NCBI GenBank assembly: GCA_943908405.1
Contig: CALTTE010000008.1
Coordinates: 1 to 40,724, forward strand
DNA from: an uncultured Moraxella sp.
Lineage (GTDB): Bacteria > Pseudomonadota > Gammaproteobacteria > Pseudomonadales > Moraxellaceae
Direction: 5' to 3'
DNA: 40,724 bases
Part shown: positions 33,023 to 40,724 of the stretch, in pieces
Numbering within the stretch: position 1 is the first letter of the stretch
How the letters are laid out: each line of letters begins with the position of its first letter
Program-made: the position numbers and the translations under genes
The notes under the pieces: generated by a model
What the model saw: the letters and a program-made list of their open reading frames with translations, nothing else
Databases searched by the model: none
Told to the model about the DNA's origin: nothing

Positions 33023-34260
33023 TGAGCATCGCACAAAAATTTATGAGCTGGATAGATGCTCGTTTTCCTGCGACGGAGACTTATGAATATCATATGTCAA
33101 AATACTACGCCCCAAAAAATTTCAATTTTTGGTATTTTTTTGGCGTATTGTCAATGGTGGTATTGGTCAATCAACTGGTAACAGGCATTTGGTTAACGAT
33201 GATGTTTAATCCCAGTGCTGAAGGGGCATTTGCTTCTTTGGAGTACATCAATCGTGATGTTAAAGGCGGGTGGCTAATTCGTTATATGCACTCCACGGGG
33301 GCATCAGCATTTTTTGTTGTTGTCTATTTGCATATGTTCCGCGGCTTACTTTATGGCTCTTACAAAAAACCGCGTGAGCTTGTGTGGATTATTGGTATGT
33401 TTATCTACCTTGCTTTGATGGCAGAAGGCTTTTTTGGCTATCTGTTGCCGTGGGGTAATATGTCGTTTTGGGGGGCACAAGTTATCTTAAACCTACCTGC
33501 AGCCATTCCTGTTATTGGTCCTGGGCTTGCCGAATGGGTCAAAGGCGACTATATCATCTCAGGCATTACCCTAAATCGCTTTTTTGCTCTGCACGTTGTC
33601 GCCATTCCACTTATTTTGGTGGCACTGGTATTTATGCATTTGGTTGCTTTGCACCACGTTGGCTCAAACAACCCTGATGGTATTGACATCAAAAAGCTTA
33701 AGGATAAAAATGGCGTACCGCTTGATGGCGTACCATTTCACCCTTATTACACCGTCCACGATATGGTCGGCATTGTGGTATTTTTTATCTGCTTTTTTGC
33801 GGTAGTATTTTTTGCCCCAGAAGGCGGTGGTTATTTCCTTGAAAAACCCAACTTTGAGGCTGCCAACCCCCTAAAAACCCCTGCTCACATTGCCCCTGTT
33901 TGGTATTATATGCCATTTTATGCAATGCTACGTGCCACCCCATCAATGTTTGGTTCAGCCCTACCAGGGGTGATTGTAATGGGCGGTGCGATTGCTATTT
34001 TATTTGTCTTGCCTTGGCTTGACCGCTCGCCTGTACGTTCCATTCGCTATAAAGGCGTGTTATCCAAAATTGCTTTGGTGATTTTTGCCATCAGTTTTGT
34101 GATTTTAGGCTATTTGGGTGGCATTGCCTCCTCGCCCACAGCAACGCTTGTGGCTCGGGTGTGTACCATTCTTTATTTTCTGTATTTTATTCTAATGCCG
34201 TTTTATACCTCAATGGAAAAATGCAAACAACCACCAGAACGTGTAACAGGAGGGCATTAA
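33022..34260 (+). CDS. petB: Ubiquinol-cytochrome c reductase cytochrome b subunit
   Basis: Quinol-oxidising membrane subunit of complex III. 412 residues and about eight to nine helices. Heme-binding His pairs are visible in RYMHSTGASAFFVVVYLHMF and ALHVVAIPLILVALVFMHL. The Qo-site motif reads PVWY (HIAPVWYYMPFYAMLRA), not PEWY; a Val in the second position is known in other beta- and gammaproteobacteria. Separated by one base from petC. Confidence 0.97.
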   Translation: MSIAQKFMSWIDARFPATETYEYHMSKYYAPKNFNFWYFFGVLSMVVLVNQLVTGIWLTMMFNPSAEGAFASLEYINRDVKGGWLIRYMHSTGASAFFVVVYLHMFRGLLYGSYKKPRELVWIIGMFIYLALMAEGFFGYLLPWGNMSFWGAQVILNLPAAIPVIGPGLAEWVKGDYIISGITLNRFFALHVVAIPLILVALVFMHLVALHHVGSNNPDGIDIKKLKDKNGVPLDGVPFHPYYTVHDMVGIVVFFICFFAVVFFAPEGGGYFLEKPNFEAANPLKTPAHIAPVWYYMPFYAMLRATPSMFGSALPGVIVMGGAIAILFVLPWLDRSPVRSIRYKGVLSKIALVIFAISFVILGYLGGIASSPTATLVARVCTILYFLYFILMPFYTSMEKCKQPPERVTGGH

Positions 34261-34261
34261 A

Positions 34262-34996
34262 ATGACTGTCTTATCTACTTTGACAAAGATTGGCTTTGGT
34301 GTCGCCCTTGGGTTATCAGCCAGCACAGCATTTGCAGCGGGTGGGCACGGCTGTGGCACTTATACCGACACCAAAGGCACAGCAGATGCCAGCGATGACA
34401 CGGTATTAACGCTAGAGTGTAGCAAAGCACCGATTGACTTTAGTAATAAAACATCGCTACAGCGTGGAGCATCAATGTTTATGAACTATTGCGTTGGTTG
34501 TCATACCGCCCAATACGTTCGTCATAGCCGTGTTGCTAAGGATTTGGCGATACCACCAGAATTGGTAGAACAATTTTTGATGGTCACTACCGACCAAATT
34601 GGCGACCACATCACCGCAGGCATTGACCCTGAAGTGCAGGGACAATGGTTTGGTGCCGCCCCCCCTGACCTATCGCTTGAAACACGTCTGCGTGGTGATG
34701 ACTGGGTTTATACTTATTTGCTTAGCTTTTACAAAGACCCCAGCCGTCCTTGGGGCTCAAATAACCTAGTACTTGCCAATGCCGCAATGCCTCACGTTTT
34801 GCACGATTTACAAAAACAGCTAAGCCCCCAAGAGTATGAAGCCCAAGTTGGTGATTTGGTGAATTTTATGGCGTGGATGGCAGAGCCTGTGCGTGAAGAG
34901 CGTAAACGATATGGCGTGTGGGTGATTTTGTTTTTAATTATTTTGCTGGTGCCTGTCTATTTACTCAATAAAGAGTTTTGGAAAGACGTCAAATAA
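34262..34996 (+). CDS. petC: Cytochrome c1 subunit of complex III
   Basis: 244 residues. Signal peptide (cut near AFA, residue 25), heme c motif C77-VGC80-H81 (NYCVGCHTAQYVRHSR), conserved GAAPPDLSLETRLRG, and a C-terminal membrane anchor (VWVILFLIILLVPVYLLNKEFW). It depends on the Ccm heme-attachment system encoded partly at 20150-24523. C7 in the coding strand near 34658-34665 is a possible slippage site. Terminator follows at 35017. Confidence 0.97.
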   Translation: MTVLSTLTKIGFGVALGLSASTAFAAGGHGCGTYTDTKGTADASDDTVLTLECSKAPIDFSNKTSLQRGASMFMNYCVGCHTAQYVRHSRVAKDLAIPPELVEQFLMVTTDQIGDHITAGIDPEVQGQWFGAAPPDLSLETRLRGDDWVYTYLLSFYKDPSRPWGSNNLVLANAAMPHVLHDLQKQLSPQEYEAQVGDLVNFMAWMAEPVREERKRYGVWVILFLIILLVPVYLLNKEFWKDVK

Positions 34997-35016
34997 ACAA
35001 TCCCCCAACCCATATT

Positions 35017-35043
35017 AAAAACCGCCCTTTGGGGTGGTTTTTT
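35017..35043 (+). terminator. Rho-independent terminator of petABC
   Basis: AAAACCGCCC, 3-base loop, GGGGTGGTTTTTT; one G-T wobble in the stem. About 20 bases after the petC stop. Confidence 0.85.
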
Positions 35044-35144
35044 ATGACAATTATCCAAAAACACTTGCAAAATTGTAATAATTTGATTGTGTTGTTTAAC
35101 ACTATTACCAAACAACTTTCCTACCACCAACAAGGATAAACTTT

Positions 35145-35948
35145 ATGAAACATACTTATGTATTGCTATCATTGGTCGCAGCAGCGACATTGACTGCCTG
35201 TAGCAGTGGCGGTTCTACCGCTAGTCTCGGGAACTCTGGTGCTTTAATTAGTCAATCAAACCACCAATCAACAAGCAATTTGCCAAACCAATCAGCAAGC
35301 AATTTGCCTAGCTTGCCAAGCCATCAGCTAATGAGTCCAGAAGAAATGCAAAAACAAAATGCCACTTTGTTTATTGATGGTCAAAAAAGCGATGCCAACC
35401 TTAATTTAAGCCAACTGTCTGTTGGGCTATACGATAAACAGCTTGATGTAAAAGTTGCCAACAACATTGTATTTAGTGAAAAACTACGCATCTATCGTCA
35501 GCCCAATTCCGTGGTAGTTGGTACAAAAATGGCTACCGATAAATTTTTCTACTTTAATGACATTGGCGGTAATGCCACCAAAATCTTACCAACCACTGGC
35601 ACTTATCAATATAAAGGGCACGCCTTTACAGGCGATAGCCAAGGCGATTTTAATTACAACATTGACTTTGCCACCAAAACAGGGCAAGGGTCATTTAGTT
35701 TAAACAACAAAACCGTCAATTTACCCAATGGCAGCATTCACCAAGCGAAATATTTAGGTCGTGGACATGCTTTGCCCAAATTTAATGGCTACATTATCAA
35801 AGGCGGTAGTTTAGAGGTTGATTATGAGCTTGGCATTTTTGGCAATCAAGCCGAAGAAGTGGCGGGCTACACTTATCTGTTAAAAAGTGGCTCAAATAAT
35901 CGTCCAGTAGAAAAAAATCAAATCGGCTTAGTTGGCACCAAACAATAA
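35145..35948 (+). CDS. TbpB-like surface lipoprotein
   Basis: 267 residues. Signal with lipobox LTAC (C19) followed by SSGGSTAS. A Ser/Asn/Gln linker (about 30-60) contains an in-frame 24-bp duplication (QSTSNLPN, QSASNLPS). A handle-like domain with LRIYRQPNSVVV and a C-terminal barrel follow: YQYKGHAFTGDSQGDFNY, IDFATKTGQGSF, YELGIFGNQAEEVAGYTYLL. It is a clear relative of the 18128 lipoprotein over the whole mature chain, with the same overall length. Probably a Slam-exported surface lipoprotein; ligand unknown. AAGGA ribosome site; own terminator at 35995. It sits inside the otherwise conserved petABC-ssp region. Confidence 0.87.
   Translation: MKHTYVLLSLVAAATLTACSSGGSTASLGNSGALISQSNHQSTSNLPNQSASNLPSLPSHQLMSPEEMQKQNATLFIDGQKSDANLNLSQLSVGLYDKQLDVKVANNIVFSEKLRIYRQPNSVVVGTKMATDKFFYFNDIGGNATKILPTTGTYQYKGHAFTGDSQGDFNYNIDFATKTGQGSFSLNNKTVNLPNGSIHQAKYLGRGHALPKFNGYIIKGGSLEVDYELGIFGNQAEEVAGYTYLLKSGSNNRPVEKNQIGLVGTKQ
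35265..35312. repeat. 24-bp tandem duplication in lipoprotein linker
   Basis: Two 24-bp units (35265-35288 and 35289-35312), both starting CAATCA-CAAGCAATTTGCC in pattern, encoding the eight-residue repeat QS[TA]SNLP[NS]. Confidence 0.85.
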
Positions 35949-35994
35949 CGCTTGCCTTAAAAACTCAGTCCAACAACTAAGTCCAACAACATCC

Positions 35995-36034
35995 AAAACG
36001 CTCAACAAAACACGTCATTTGTTGGGCGTTTTTT
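35995..36034 (+). terminator. Rho-independent terminator of lipoprotein gene
   Basis: Long stem AAAACGCTCAACAAA with TTTGTTGGGCGTTTT (one wobble) and a T run, about 45 bases after the lipoprotein stop. Confidence 0.88.
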
Positions 36035-36101
36035 GTTGTCAGCCATTTAAGATTTGCCCAAGCTATGGTATCATAAGCATTTTGTGATTGATGGATTTAT
36101 T

Positions 36102-37100
36102 ATGCCAAACACGCCCACTTATGCCGATATCTTAGCCGTTGTTGGCGATGATTTTGTAACAATGGACGAGCAAGTTTTTGGCAGTCTAAATTCTAAAGTC
36201 AAACTCATTATGAAGGTCTCTGCACACGTAATGAACGCAGGTGGCAAGCGAATGCGACCACTGGTTACCCTATTGGTGTCTCGGCTATTGGACGACAAAC
36301 CCAACACCCAAAGCATAGAGCTTGCTGCCATTACCGAAATGCTACACACGGCAACGCTTGTTCACGATGACGTTATCGATTCATCATCATTAAGGCGAGG
36401 TCGCCCCACTGCCAATGCCACTTGGAATAACGCCACCGCCGTACTTGTTGGCGATTATTTGATTGCCCGCTCTTTTAATTTGTTGGTTGGCTTTAATGAT
36501 ATGACCTTGCTTAAGCTGTTTTCTGACGGCACGTGTGATATTGCCGAAGGTGAGGTATTACAACTACAACACCAACATAACATAGACACCACCGAAGCGG
36601 ATTATTTACAAATTGTTGATGGCAAAACATCTCGGTTGTTTATGATGGCGGCGGTTGGATCCGCCTTGCTTTTTGGCAAACACGGCGATACGATCTTACT
36701 CAAGCACCTATCTGATTTTGGTTATCATTTTGGCAACGCCTTTCAAATGATTGATGACGTGCTAGATTTTATGGGCGAAAGTAGCATAATGGGCAAAAAT
36801 CTGGGCGATGATTTGGCAGAAGGCAAGCCCACCCTACCCATCATCAAAACCTTACAGCTATTAAAAAACGCCAACTCGCCTGAATATGACCGCTTACGCC
36901 TTGCGGTGCAGACAGGCAAAACAGACGATATCACCACTTTATTTCATCTTGTCAAAACCACAGGGGCATTGGACTATTGCAAAAGTCGGGCGTTACAAGA
37001 AACTGCCTTGGCTCAAGCTGCTTTAGCACAGTTGCCTGACAATCGCTACCGCACCGCTTTATACGATTTAACCCAACTTGCTAGCAGTCGTTTATTATGA
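36102..37100 (+). CDS. ispB: Polyprenyl diphosphate synthase (IspB type)
   Basis: Trans-prenyltransferase that makes the ubiquinone side chain, feeding complex III. 332 residues from the ATG at 36102; a longer frame from 36054 lacks family sequence. First Asp-rich motif VHDDVIDSSSLRRGRPT and second MIDDVLDFMGE; KRMRPLVTLLV near residue 48 binds isopentenyl-PP. The chain length (C40 or other) cannot be read from sequence alone. Its stop overlaps the rep start (ATGA). Confidence 0.93.
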   Translation: MPNTPTYADILAVVGDDFVTMDEQVFGSLNSKVKLIMKVSAHVMNAGGKRMRPLVTLLVSRLLDDKPNTQSIELAAITEMLHTATLVHDDVIDSSSLRRGRPTANATWNNATAVLVGDYLIARSFNLLVGFNDMTLLKLFSDGTCDIAEGEVLQLQHQHNIDTTEADYLQIVDGKTSRLFMMAAVGSALLFGKHGDTILLKHLSDFGYHFGNAFQMIDDVLDFMGESSIMGKNLGDDLAEGKPTLPIIKTLQLLKNANSPEYDRLRLAVQTGKTDDITTLFHLVKTTGALDYCKSRALQETALAQAALAQLPDNRYRTALYDLTQLASSRLL

Positions 37101-39133
37101 ATAAACTCAATTCCCAACAAATCAATGCCTTAAGACACACCAAAGGTCCGTTGCTGGTTTTGGCAGGGGCAGGTTCAGGCAAAACATCGGTGATTACTCG
37201 CAAAATCGCCCATCTCATCACCCAGCACCAAATCCCCGCCCATCGTATTACTGCAATGACCTTTACCAACAAGGCGGCAAGGGAGATGAAAGAACGCATC
37301 AAAAAATTGTTGCCCAATGAGCAAAGCAAAGGGCTAAATGTCTCTACCTTTCATCAATTTGGTTTACAATTTTTACGCTATGAGCTTAGTCATACCCCCT
37401 TAAGAAGCAATTTTTCAATTATGGACGGCGATGACAGCAAGCGTCTTTTGATGGAGCTAATGCAAAAAGACAATTTAAGCAATGCCGATAGTCGCTTGCT
37501 TGTTGCCAAAGCCATCAGTAAAATTAGCAGCTGGAAAAACGATTTAATCGCTCCAGAAGACGCTTTGTCCACCCTAAAAGATGCTGATGATATACAATTT
37601 GCCCATTTATACACCCTATACGAACGCCATTTGCGTGCTTATAATGCGGTAGATTTTGATGATTTAATTGCACTACCTGTACATATTTTACGCACCCAAA
37701 GCCAAGTCAAAGACAAATGGCAATACCGCATTCGTTATCTTTTGGTTGATGAATATCAAGACACCAACACCGCCCAATACGAACTTATCAAACTACTGGT
37801 TGGCACTGAAGCGAATTTTACCGTTGTTGGCGACGATGACCAATCCATCTATGCTTGGCGGGGGGCAAAGCCTGAAAATATGGCACTATTAAAGGCGGAT
37901 TTTCCAAATCTAACGGTCATCAAATTAGAGCAAAATTACCGCTCCACCAATGCCATTTTGTCGGCAGCCAATTCGGTCATTGTCAATAATCCCCATTTAT
38001 TTGAAAAACAACTGTGGTCAAAAAACAGCGGTGGGGAGCTAATTCGTGTCATTACCAATGCTGATGATTTGACCGAGGCTGAACGCATTGCCAAAGAAAT
38101 TATCGCCCATCGTTTGCGACATCAAAAAGCGTGGGAGGATTATGCTGTTTTGTACCGCAGCAATTTTCAAGCACGCCTATTAGAGACCGAATTACGCCAG
38201 TTGCAAATACCCTATAAGTTGTCTGGTGGCACGTCATTTTTTGCTCGCAGTGAAATCAAAGACGTGATGGGCTATTTACGTCTGATTTTAAATCCTGATG
38301 ACGATTCTGCCTTTTTACGCATCATCAATACCCCCAAACGAGGCATTGGATCGGCAACGCTAGAAAAATTGGGGCTTTTGGCAAAAGACTATGGCATATC
38401 GCTACTAACTGCCTGTAACCACGGCACCCTAAAAACAGCGGTTAGCACCAAAGCCTATAAAACACTCAATGAATTTTATCATTTTATTGACCGCTATACC
38501 CAAAACTTACACCAAAATACCGACCCAATGCCACTCATCAGACAGTTGATTATTGAGACGGATTATATTGATTTTATTAAAAATGACGCCAAAACTCCCC
38601 AGCAAGAAAAAAATCGCTTGGATAATATTGAGGCCTTATATCGTAGCATACAATCGTTGATTGAACGCAGCGATGACGATGACGATAAAACCATTGATGC
38701 CGTCATCAGAAAACTTGTACTGCTTGATATGTTAGAACAACAGCAAGAAGAGGAAAACACCAACAAAGTTAATTTAATGACCTTGCACGCAGCCAAAGGA
38801 CTTGAGTTTAGCTATGTCTATATTATCGGTGTAGAAGAGGAGATTTTGCCCCACCGCAACGCTATCGCTAGCGAAACCATAGAAGAAGAACGGCGACTGA
38901 TGTACGTTGGCATTACCCGAGCCAAAGAAGAACTCACCTTAAGCCTTGCCAAAAAACGCCGTTCTGGTAGAGATTATCGTATAACCAAGCCATCACGATT
39001 TTTAAAGGAAATCAACCAAGAACTAACAAATTACTTAGGTCGCAAAAGCACCGAATTAGAAAAAGAAATAACTGCAGATATGCACATTAGCAATCTTAGA
39101 GCCTTATTAAATCGCAACAAAAACAAGTCATAG
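37097..39133 (+). CDS. rep: ATP-dependent DNA helicase Rep (SF1, UvrD family)
   Basis: 3-prime to 5-prime helicase that clears proteins ahead of replication forks. 678 residues (E. coli Rep 673). Walker A GAGSGKT at 24-30; motif II VDEYQDTNTAQYELI; motif III VVGDDDQSIYAWRGA; motif IV LEQNYRST; motif V LMTLHAAKGLEFSYVYI; motif VI ERRLMYVGITRAKEEL. The start of homology (LNSQQINALRHTKGPLLVLAG) fits Rep more than UvrD, and it lacks the long UvrD C-terminal tail. Translationally coupled to ispB. Confidence 0.94.
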   Translation: MNKLNSQQINALRHTKGPLLVLAGAGSGKTSVITRKIAHLITQHQIPAHRITAMTFTNKAAREMKERIKKLLPNEQSKGLNVSTFHQFGLQFLRYELSHTPLRSNFSIMDGDDSKRLLMELMQKDNLSNADSRLLVAKAISKISSWKNDLIAPEDALSTLKDADDIQFAHLYTLYERHLRAYNAVDFDDLIALPVHILRTQSQVKDKWQYRIRYLLVDEYQDTNTAQYELIKLLVGTEANFTVVGDDDQSIYAWRGAKPENMALLKADFPNLTVIKLEQNYRSTNAILSAANSVIVNNPHLFEKQLWSKNSGGELIRVITNADDLTEAERIAKEIIAHRLRHQKAWEDYAVLYRSNFQARLLETELRQLQIPYKLSGGTSFFARSEIKDVMGYLRLILNPDDDSAFLRIINTPKRGIGSATLEKLGLLAKDYGISLLTACNHGTLKTAVSTKAYKTLNEFYHFIDRYTQNLHQNTDPMPLIRQLIIETDYIDFIKNDAKTPQQEKNRLDNIEALYRSIQSLIERSDDDDDKTIDAVIRKLVLLDMLEQQQEEENTNKVNLMTLHAAKGLEFSYVYIIGVEEEILPHRNAIASETIEEERRLMYVGITRAKEELTLSLAKKRRSGRDYRITKPSRFLKEINQELTNYLGRKSTELEKEITADMHISNLRALLNRNKNKS

Positions 39134-39137
39134 CTAT

Positions 39138-39182
39138 TTTTGATTTATTTGCTTTTAGTTTATTTGTTTTTGGTTTATTAAA
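39138..39182. repeat. 15-bp tandem repeat downstream of rep
   Basis: Three degenerate units, TTTTGATTTATTTGC, TTTTAGTTTATTTGT and TTTTGGTTTATTAAA, starting two bases after the rep stop. The convergent gap to sspB (39134-39358) holds nothing else clear. Confidence 0.85.
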
Positions 39183-39358
39183 GCCAAAATAACTTTTAAA
39201 GTGGTATTTTTTCTTGGAGTGGTAGCTTTTGGTTGGTATTTAGTTGGTATCTGCAACTTGGTGTTTTACAATTCAAACACCTTTTTTTATACTCTATCTA
39301 ATTAACAACTTACACTAACACTTATTACACACACTATGGCTAATATTTAAGCTTTTGT

Positions 39359-39760
39359 TTATTTAATGACTTTAAAACTTGGTTTGCCTACTGGCTTGGG
39401 TTTTTTTGGCTTATTATCACCGCTTGACACAGCAGGATATTCGCTTGGGTCAAAAAACACAGCGTGGCTTTGGTCTTCTTTGGCATAGATACCAAGCACG
39501 CTTGCCATTGGCAAAGACACCGATTGCGACACCCCGCCAAAACGTGCCAAAAAGTAAATGCCATCATTATCAATCACCAAATCTTTGGTGGCGGTATAAC
39601 TAAGACTCAACACCAATTTACCATCTTGGGCGTATTCAAGCGGTGCCATCACCCCCTCATAAGTGGCGTCAATCATCACATAAGGGGTAAACTCATTATC
39701 GCTAAGCCATTCGTGTAAAGCACGCAAAAAATAAGGGCGTTTTGGGGGTAAATGCGACAT
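39359..39760 (-). CDS. sspB: ClpXP adaptor SspB
   Basis: Delivers ssrA-tagged peptides to ClpXP. 133 residues from the ATG at 39760; two more in-frame starts lie just upstream (ATG 39763, GTG 39766) and AGGAG fits the ATGs best. SspB fold: PPKRPYFLRALHEWLSDNEFTPYVMID, with FLARFGGVSQSVSLPMASVLGIYA. A disordered Ser/Lys/Pro linker ends in the short ClpX-binding tail (PSFKVIK), comparable to the E. coli LRVVK end. Follows sspA by 8 bases. Confidence 0.93.
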   Translation of the reverse strand: MSHLPPKRPYFLRALHEWLSDNEFTPYVMIDATYEGVMAPLEYAQDGKLVLSLSYTATKDLVIDNDGIYFLARFGGVSQSVSLPMASVLGIYAKEDQSHAVFFDPSEYPAVSSGDNKPKKPKPVGKPSFKVIK

Positions 39761-39768
39761 CATCACTC

Positions 39769-40389
39769 CTAAATTAGACTGTCAATAAAACCTTGGCGGG
39801 TGGTCATTCGCCGTTGGTATTCCAGCAAAGGACGGCACAAATGGGCAGGCAAATTAATCTGCATCATCGGCAACCGCCACAAAAATGGCACCAGCAAAAT
39901 ATCACAAAAAGTTAATTTGTCCGACAAAAAAAACGGTTTTTGCCCAAACAATGGAGCAACCGTAACCAACGTATCGCTTAGCGTTTTTCTTGCCGTACTT
40001 GCTGCCAAATCATCAAAGCTATCAGAATGGGTCAGCAATACTTTTGCTAGACTTAACCAGTCTTTTTGTATTCGCCAAGCCAGCGTACGTATCATCGCCC
40101 GTTCTTTTGGGGTATGCGGCAACAAAGAGTTGGCAGGATGACGCTCCTCCAAATACTCAAACATCACCCCAATCTCATATAAACTAATTTCACGATTGGT
40201 TAAAATCGGCAATGTTTTATAAGGATTGAGCTCAGCAAGCTCCTCTTTACCATCATCGGTCAGGATAAACTCATAAGAGATGGCTTTTTCTTCCAACAAA
40301 AATCGTACAATATGGCTAGTATAGCCATCATCACCATAAAGCAAAAATTGCGTTGGCGACAAAGCATCTTGTTTAACGTCTTGTTTCAT
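39769..40389 (-). CDS. sspA: Stringent starvation protein A
   Basis: RNA-polymerase-associated GST-fold protein. 206 residues from the ATG at 40389. N-terminal thioredoxin-like half (LYGDDGYTSHIVRFLLEEK, NPYKTLPILTNREISLYE) and helical C-terminal half (LPHTPKERAMIRTLAWRIQKDW). An upstream in-frame ATG at 40404 is only about 11 bases from the -10 box, so the later ATG is preferred. Upstream gene of the sspA-sspB operon, oriented against petABC, unlike the usual petABC-sspAB order. Confidence 0.93.
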   Translation of the reverse strand: MKQDVKQDALSPTQFLLYGDDGYTSHIVRFLLEEKAISYEFILTDDGKEELAELNPYKTLPILTNREISLYEIGVMFEYLEERHPANSLLPHTPKERAMIRTLAWRIQKDWLSLAKVLLTHSDSFDDLAASTARKTLSDTLVTVAPLFGQKPFFLSDKLTFCDILLVPFLWRLPMMQINLPAHLCRPLLEYQRRMTTRQGFIDSLI

Positions 40390-40414
40390 TGGGCAAATTA
40401 CCATTAAATCATCT

Positions 40415-40442
40415 ATTATAACAAACTTGCTTTAATGTGCAA
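40415..40442 (-). promoter_or_regulatory. Promoter of sspA-sspB
   Basis: Minus strand: -35 TTGCAC (40437-40442), 16-base spacer, -10 TATAAT (40415-40420). Predicted transcript start about 40408. Confidence 0.8.
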
Positions 40443-40534
40443 CTTAGTTTAACAGCTAATTGATAGACTTAGGTTAATGTACCCCAATTTTTGACAATAT
40501 TGGATAAACAATGACAATAAATATTGAATAAACA

Positions 40535-40565
40535 ATAAAGAAAAGCCCCCAAATAGACTTAGGGG
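40535..40565 (-). terminator. Putative terminator for leftward transcription
   Basis: Minus strand: CCCCTAA (40559-40565), 6-base loop, TTGGGGG (40546-40552, one wobble), then CTTTTCTTT. It would stop leftward transcription from outside the window before sspA. Confidence 0.5.
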
Positions 40566-40666
40566 ACAATCATCTGTATTTGCAATTTTTGATAATCTAC
40601 CATCTTTTGACAATCAAATTTTTGGTATTCAAAACAATTATTAAAAATACTTGCTTTAGATAAAGT

Positions 40667-40724
40667 ATTGAGCCTTTTTCAAATTCTGTGTAACTACCAT
40701 TAAGATTAAAGGAAAGGCTCAATC
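40667..40724 (+). mobile_element. Probable left end of an IS256-family insertion sequence (partial)
   Basis: GAGCCTTTTTCAAATTCTGTGTAA near 40670 resembles, from memory, the inward-reading terminal inverted repeat of IS256-family elements, which commonly carry AAATTCTGTGTAA. About 30 bases later AAAGGAAAGG looks like a ribosome site that would serve a start codon just beyond the window edge. ATTGAGCCTTT (40667-40677) is exactly repeated inverted at 40713-40723. No transposase sequence is in the window, so the call is tentative; a small non-autonomous element is the alternative. Confidence 0.4.

Noticed and set aside
36054..36101. Upstream start for ispB
   Set aside because: The added residues do not match the family, and the frame begins right after the preceding terminator, where no promoter could serve it.
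39359..39766. Plus-strand open frames overlapping sspB
   Set aside because: Shadows of the sspB gene, which has full family sequence and a good ribosome site.

Overview
The window looks like chromosome of a Moraxella-type gammaproteobacterium (family Moraxellaceae). This is an inference from protein style (TbpB/Slam-type lipoproteins, DoxX, PepSY-like exported proteins), an AT-rich genome with very AT-rich intergenic DNA, and gene order close to Acinetobacter/Psychrobacter. Almost everything is housekeeping. No tRNA, rRNA, CRISPR array or prophage was seen. Only the right edge looks like a mobile element.

Layout. (1) 333-11793, minus strand: a long envelope and translation cluster read as pyrH-frr-uppS-cdsA-dxr-rseP-bamA-lpxD-fabZ-lpxA. 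It covers UMP kinase, ribosome recycling, undecaprenyl-PP, CDP-diacylglycerol, isoprenoid (MEP) synthesis, site-2 protease, outer-membrane assembly and lipid A acylation. The skp/ompH gene usual between bamA and lpxD is absent, as is lpxB after lpxA. (2) 11923-18931: two small PepSY-like exported proteins and rimO on minus; then pncA, an exported putative Cys/His hydrolase, doxX, an unknown exported protein and a TbpB-like lipoprotein on plus. (3) 19334-26301, minus: adk, a tightly overlapping ccmF-G-H-I cytochrome c maturation operon, and a DUF445 membrane protein. (4) 26791-30237, plus: mrdA (PBP2), rsmD and a DUF302 lipoprotein. (5) 30413-40389: the conserved rplM-rpsI / petABC / sspA-sspB neighbourhood, broken up by a membrane protein gene after rpsI and by a second TbpB-like lipoprotein, ispB and rep after petC; sspAB lies inverted at the end. 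(6) 40667-40724: a likely IS256-family left end, cut by the window edge just before the expected transposase start.

The most striking signals are regulatory and structural. Two unrelated genes of unknown function (17205-17858 and 31622-32188) have the same promoter design: -35-like TTTACC running into C9, then GC plus seven bases, then a good -10. A homopolymer of this kind in the promoter spacer is the classic arrangement for phase variation. Separately, the window is full of short tandem duplications, very often exactly 15 bp. They occur in intergenic DNA (5553-5640, 15091-15120, 31349-31423, 39138-39182) and in-frame inside genes (dxr, uppS, rsmD, two lipoproteins), where they add five-residue repeats. 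In the TbpB-like lipoprotein gene at 18128 a 14-bp duplication copies the -10 region. Repeat expansion therefore seems to be shaping protein tails, signal peptides and promoters here.
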